Assembly (NCBI RefSeq): GCF_020410745.1 | Contig: NZ_CP084528.1 | Location: 2,480,001-2,544,000, forward strand | Length of the DNA: 64,000 bases | Reading direction: 5' to 3' | From: Kaistella polysaccharea | GTDB taxonomy: Bacteria > Bacteroidota > Bacteroidia > Flavobacteriales > Weeksellaceae | Part shown: one piece after another, positions 60,836 through 64,000 of the stretch | How the letters are laid out: each line of letters opens with the position of its first letter | How positions within the stretch are numbered: the first letter of the stretch is position 1 | Position numbers and translations under genes: made by a program | Notes under the pieces: generated by a model | The model's database searches: none | The model's input: only the letters and a program-made list of their open reading frames with translations | Told to the model about the DNA's origin: nothing

Positions 60836-63285
60836 TTTTTCATTTTCTTTTTCATGGCTTCCACTTTCATTCGTAAAATCCGGGCTTTCAAATCTTCACT
60901 GCTTAAACTTTGACGCAGACTGTCCACTTTTATAGGGAAACTTAAGGGCGTAAAGGTATTTGAATTTTTAATAATAATCTCACTTTCATGAATTCGATTG
61001 AAAGCATCAACCAATCTTCCTTCATCAATTTGCTGAAAAAACACTTCAGAATAAGCTTGTTTTAATAATAAGTTTTCCGGATCGTAATCTTCCAGAACAT
61101 TAAATATTAATCCAGATGACGACTGTAAATTTTTATTGTTTTTCTGCTGTCCGGGATAAGTGCGGATCACCATTCCAGAAATTACAGCGATATCCCGAAA
61201 CTTTCGTCTTGCCATTTCTGTGGAGTTCACAGAAGCCATCACATCGCGAATTAAATCTTCTTTTGATAATATTTCGTTGATATTTTCTTCCGTTAAAGGA
61301 ATTTCCAGTTTTGAAAATAGTTCAAAACCATAATCATTCATTGCAATAGAAAAGGATATCGGTGTAATTCTGGAAATACGATAGGCGATTAAGGCGGACA
61401 TCACTTCATGAATCAACCTTCCTTCAAAAGGATACATAAATAAATGATGGCCTTCGCGGGTTTTGATGCGTTCTACCAAAAACTCTTTTTCACTGGGAAT
61501 ATGAGAATTCTCTTGCTGGCTCACCAAAAGCGGATGTAAAAAGCGAAGTTCTTTTTCTGATGATTTTGCGTCTAAAGACTCTGATAATTTCTGTCTTAAA
61601 AATCCACTCAAATAAGACGACAATGGTAATCTTCCGCCCAAATAACTCGGCACAATTCCTTTTCCGCTGGAGTTCCGAACAAAGACTGTCATTTCCTTAA
61701 CATGCGAAACTTCCAGCACTCGTCCAGCCAAAATAAATTTATCGTTCTTCTTTAATTTTGAAATAAAATATTCCTCGATCATTCCAATATAGCCACCACC
61801 GAAAAACTTCACTTTCAACATAGAGTCGCTCACAATCGCACCGATATTCATTCGATGCAACATTGCGATTCTGCGAGAAGTCACTTTATACAGACCATTT
61901 TCGACGACAACTTTATGGTATTCTTCGTAATTTTTTAATTTTCCACCTATGGTAATGAATGTCAAAATCCAGGTCCATTCTTCCGGCGACAAATCTCTAA
62001 ATGCATTAGTCGCAGTAATTTGCTTAAAGGTTTCTTTTTCTTCAAAACCATCGCCGACAGCGAGTGTTATGACGAATTGAAGCAAAACATCATAACATAA
62101 AACTAAAGGTTCCCGCGGTTCGATTTTATTTTGCTTAACAGCTTCCTTTAAAGCTGCCACTTCAATCAGCTCCAAAGAATGCGTCGGGACAAAATATATT
62201 TTTGAGGTCTCAAAAGGGGAATGACCACTTCGGCCTGCACGCTGGAGAAATCGCGCAATTCCTTTACTGGAACCAATTTGAATTACAGTATCAACTGGTT
62301 TAAAATCGACGCCTAAATCTAAAGAAGAGGTTGAAATAACGGCTTTTAAATATCCCGAAGACAGATTATCCTCAATCCAAATTCGAATATCTTTGTCTAC
62401 GGAACTGTGGTGAATGGCGATTTGCCCTGCAAAATCCGGATGCGTGTTCAATAATACCTGATACCACATTTCAGCCTGACTTCTCGTATTGGTGAAAACC
62501 AAAGTAGTTTGACTTTCGAGAATAATTGGAATAATTTTATCCGCGAGTTTCGTTCCCAAATGGCCGGCCCAGGGAAGAACTTCAACATCATCGGGAAAGA
62601 CTGATTTTATTTCAATTTTCTTTTTTTCTTTTGCAACGATTTTTGTTTTCTTGATATCATAAGGAATAAGCACGTCCATGGCTTCGTCGAGGTTTCCGAT
62701 GGTTGCTGTAATTCCCCAGATTCTTAGTTTTTTCTGATAACTAAATATCCTGGAAACTGCCAATTCTGTCATTACGCCGCGTTTCGAGCTGAGCAATTCG
62801 TGCCATTCATCTACAACAATGCATTGCAAATGATTAAAGAATTTTTGATGTTGTTTTTGAGCCAAAAGCAAATGCAGACTTTCCGGCGTGATGATTAAAA
62901 TATCCGGCATTTTCTTCGTCTGCTTCGCGCGAACAGCAGTCGGCGTATCGCCATTCCTCACGGAAACTTCCCAATCCAGTCCAATGTCTTCTAAAGCTTC
63001 GCTCATGGCTTTGGCAATGTCTTTTGCTAGAGCACGAAGTGGCGTGATCCACAGAAGTTTCATGCCGGATTTATAATTATCCGGATGATTCATGTAGTCA
63101 ATAACTACTGCTAAAAATACAGAGAACGTCTTTCCAAAACCTGTGGGTGCGATGACCATTCCCGAGTAATTATTAGAAAATTTAAACCACGTTTCAGACT
63201 GAAAACCAAAGGGTTCCCGATCTTGAGAATCCATCCATTTTTTGATGATTTGGAAACCTGTGGAATTTTTAAATTTCTCGGTCAT
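60832..63285 (-). CDS. Ligase-associated DEXH-box helicase (Lhr-like)
   Basis: An 817-residue superfamily 2 helicase: Walker A IAPTGFGKTF (about 45-54), DEXH box VVDEWHELL, motif III TATIGN, and motif VI QRAGRSGHSP. The Lhr-like C-terminal part is present. It partners with the DNA ligase upstream (35 bp gap) and pdeM downstream. The role is presumed repair of DNA breaks or adducts. Confidence 0.94.
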   Translation of the reverse strand: MTEKFKNSTGFQIIKKWMDSQDREPFGFQSETWFKFSNNYSGMVIAPTGFGKTFSVFLAVVIDYMNHPDNYKSGMKLLWITPLRALAKDIAKAMSEALEDIGLDWEVSVRNGDTPTAVRAKQTKKMPDILIITPESLHLLLAQKQHQKFFNHLQCIVVDEWHELLSSKRGVMTELAVSRIFSYQKKLRIWGITATIGNLDEAMDVLIPYDIKKTKIVAKEKKKIEIKSVFPDDVEVLPWAGHLGTKLADKIIPIILESQTTLVFTNTRSQAEMWYQVLLNTHPDFAGQIAIHHSSVDKDIRIWIEDNLSSGYLKAVISTSSLDLGVDFKPVDTVIQIGSSKGIARFLQRAGRSGHSPFETSKIYFVPTHSLELIEVAALKEAVKQNKIEPREPLVLCYDVLLQFVITLAVGDGFEEKETFKQITATNAFRDLSPEEWTWILTFITIGGKLKNYEEYHKVVVENGLYKVTSRRIAMLHRMNIGAIVSDSMLKVKFFGGGYIGMIEEYFISKLKKNDKFILAGRVLEVSHVKEMTVFVRNSSGKGIVPSYLGGRLPLSSYLSGFLRQKLSESLDAKSSEKELRFLHPLLVSQQENSHIPSEKEFLVERIKTREGHHLFMYPFEGRLIHEVMSALIAYRISRITPISFSIAMNDYGFELFSKLEIPLTEENINEILSKEDLIRDVMASVNSTEMARRKFRDIAVISGMVIRTYPGQQKNNKNLQSSSGLIFNVLEDYDPENLLLKQAYSEVFFQQIDEGRLVDAFNRIHESEIIIKNSNTFTPLSFPIKVDSLRQSLSSEDLKARILRMKVEAMKKKMKK

Positions 63286-63319
63286 TATTTAAATGAAAAT
63301 TTGGTCGTGGCGGATTAGA

Positions 63320-64000
63320 TTAGGTAATTAGTTTTTTAATTTCTTCAAGTTCATCAATTTCATCTACGGTTTTATCGCGACGCCAACGAACAATTCTTGG
63401 AAATCGTAAAGCAATTCCACTCTTATGACGGCTACTAAATCCTATTCCTTCAAAGGCAATTTCAAAAACTAATTCTGGTTTTACAGTACGTACAGGCCCG
63501 AATTTTTCAATCGCATTTTTATTCACGAATTTACTGACTTCCATAATTTCTTTATCCGTCAGTCCCGAATAAGCTTTAGCAATCGTTACCAACTTATCTT
63601 CGTTCTTAACTGCGAATGTATAATCAGTGTAATAACTGCTTCGTCGTCCAGAGCCTTTTTGCGCGTAAATCAAAACCGCATCGATGGTCAAAGGACTCAC
63701 TTTCCATTTCCACCAGTCGCCTTTTTTCCTACCGGCATGATAGTGCGAATTATTTTCTTTCAACATCAAACCCTCGGAATTATTGTCACGGGAATTTTCC
63801 CGGATTTCTGCCAAACCCTCCCAGGAATCTGCATTAACAATTTCTGAAATTCGGATGCGATCGACCGGTGAATTTTGAATCAAACTTTCTAAAAGCAAAC
63901 GTCTTGCGGAGAGTGGTCTTTCCCGCAAATCTTCAAACTCAAGTTCCAAAATATCATAAACATAAATATGAACTGGTAGCTCTTCCAACATTTTCTTCGG
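63320..64000 (-). CDS. ATP-dependent DNA ligase of the damage-response cluster (partial)
   Basis: The frame is open to the window edge without its start, so at least 226 C-terminal residues are seen. Adenylation-domain motif IV is EGLMLK, motif V is WWKWKVSPL (KWK), and an OB-fold with VFEIAFEGI and SGIALRFPRIVRWR follows, giving the usual ATP-ligase order. An ATG at 63991 exists, but it lies inside the domain, so the real start is beyond the window. The catalytic lysine motif (KxDG) is not in the window. This gene heads a chain with the helicase and pdeM; a related exonuclease gene is expected beyond the edge. Confidence 0.92.
   Translation of the reverse strand, partial: PKKMLEELPVHIYVYDILELEFEDLRERPLSARRLLLESLIQNSPVDRIRISEIVNADSWEGLAEIRENSRDNNSEGLMLKENNSHYHAGRKKGDWWKWKVSPLTIDAVLIYAQKGSGRRSSYYTDYTFAVKNEDKLVTIAKAYSGLTDKEIMEVSKFVNKNAIEKFGPVRTVKPELVFEIAFEGIGFSSRHKSGIALRFPRIVRWRRDKTVDEIDELEEIKKLIT

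Noticed and set aside
1-64000. Prophage, insertion sequence or integrated element
   Set aside because: No integrase, transposase, tRNA-flanked attachment site or phage structural gene was seen; gene content is core chromosomal.

Overview
The window is chromosomal DNA of a low-GC Bacteroidota bacterium, most likely a flavobacterium of the Weeksellaceae (Chryseobacterium/Kaistella group). The signs are TAnnTTTG-type -7 promoter elements in front of many genes, few Shine-Dalgarno-like sequences, a type IX secretion (T9SS) C-terminal sorting domain, the Bat aerotolerance operon, a SusC-like style of outer-membrane receptor, and protein families typical of that group. The genus is my inference from protein style, not from a marker comparison. 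I saw no rRNA, tRNA, CRISPR array, prophage or insertion sequence; this is mostly core chromosome.

Layout. 1-5570 (minus): moxR, DUF58, BatD-like, batA, batB and partial batC. 5859-8216 (plus): DinB-like protein, rlmB, GreA/B-like protein, nitroreductase. 8301-9293: hemB (minus). 9416-14464: small T9SS protein, NDH-2/trmD pair, nuclease-family protein, Lrp regulator, deoC. 14465-14829: repeat-rich spacer. 14830-17223: a double aldehyde dehydrogenase. 17289-20461: basic repeat protein, GH25 lysozyme, thioredoxin protein, DUF2383 protein. 20686-23956: ABC-F ATPase and amino-acid permease. 24103-26955: TonB siderophore receptor and PepSY-type partner. 27244-32062: rpsP, rimM, asnS, rpoN. 32103-33261: ECF sigma factor with membrane partner (minus). 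33400-38308: lptB with an extra domain, ABC exporter, lipoprotein, HD hydrolase, membrane protein. 38310-42892: MacAB-like efflux operon (minus). 43522-45429: two secreted proteins with a common C-terminal module. 45853-48840: nrdB and nrdA. 48974-53905: DUF72 protein, Rrf2 regulator and an unusual cbb3 oxidase cluster. 54373-60016: ECF sigma, lipA, dienelactone hydrolase, Dps, PPOX-like protein, lipocalin, cinA. 60191-64000 (minus): ligase-associated DNA-damage cluster (pdeM, DEXH helicase, partial DNA ligase).

The most unusual signal is not a gene. Six intergenic sites (about 1651, 14581, 27036, 28701, 46836 and 47024) carry copies of one dispersed hairpin element of roughly 50-80 bp. Its outer segments are conserved, while its central stem differs completely in sequence between copies yet remains self-complementary. 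Two copies in opposite orientation lie between nrdB and nrdA. A 23-bp tandem array (14474-14582) and a 22-bp dispersed repeat (14766 and 60161) add to this. The second notable signal is a matched pair of 22-bp operator-like palindromes in front of the Rrf2 regulator and the cbb3 oxidase operon, suggesting autoregulation and direct control.

How genes work together: respiration (NDH-2, cbb3 oxidase), deoxyribose breakdown (DeoC makes acetaldehyde, which the adjacent aldehyde dehydrogenase could oxidise), iron uptake (TonB receptor plus PepSY protein), envelope biogenesis (LptB, Bat proteins, MacAB-like efflux), and DNA precursor synthesis and repair (NrdAB, ligase-associated cluster).
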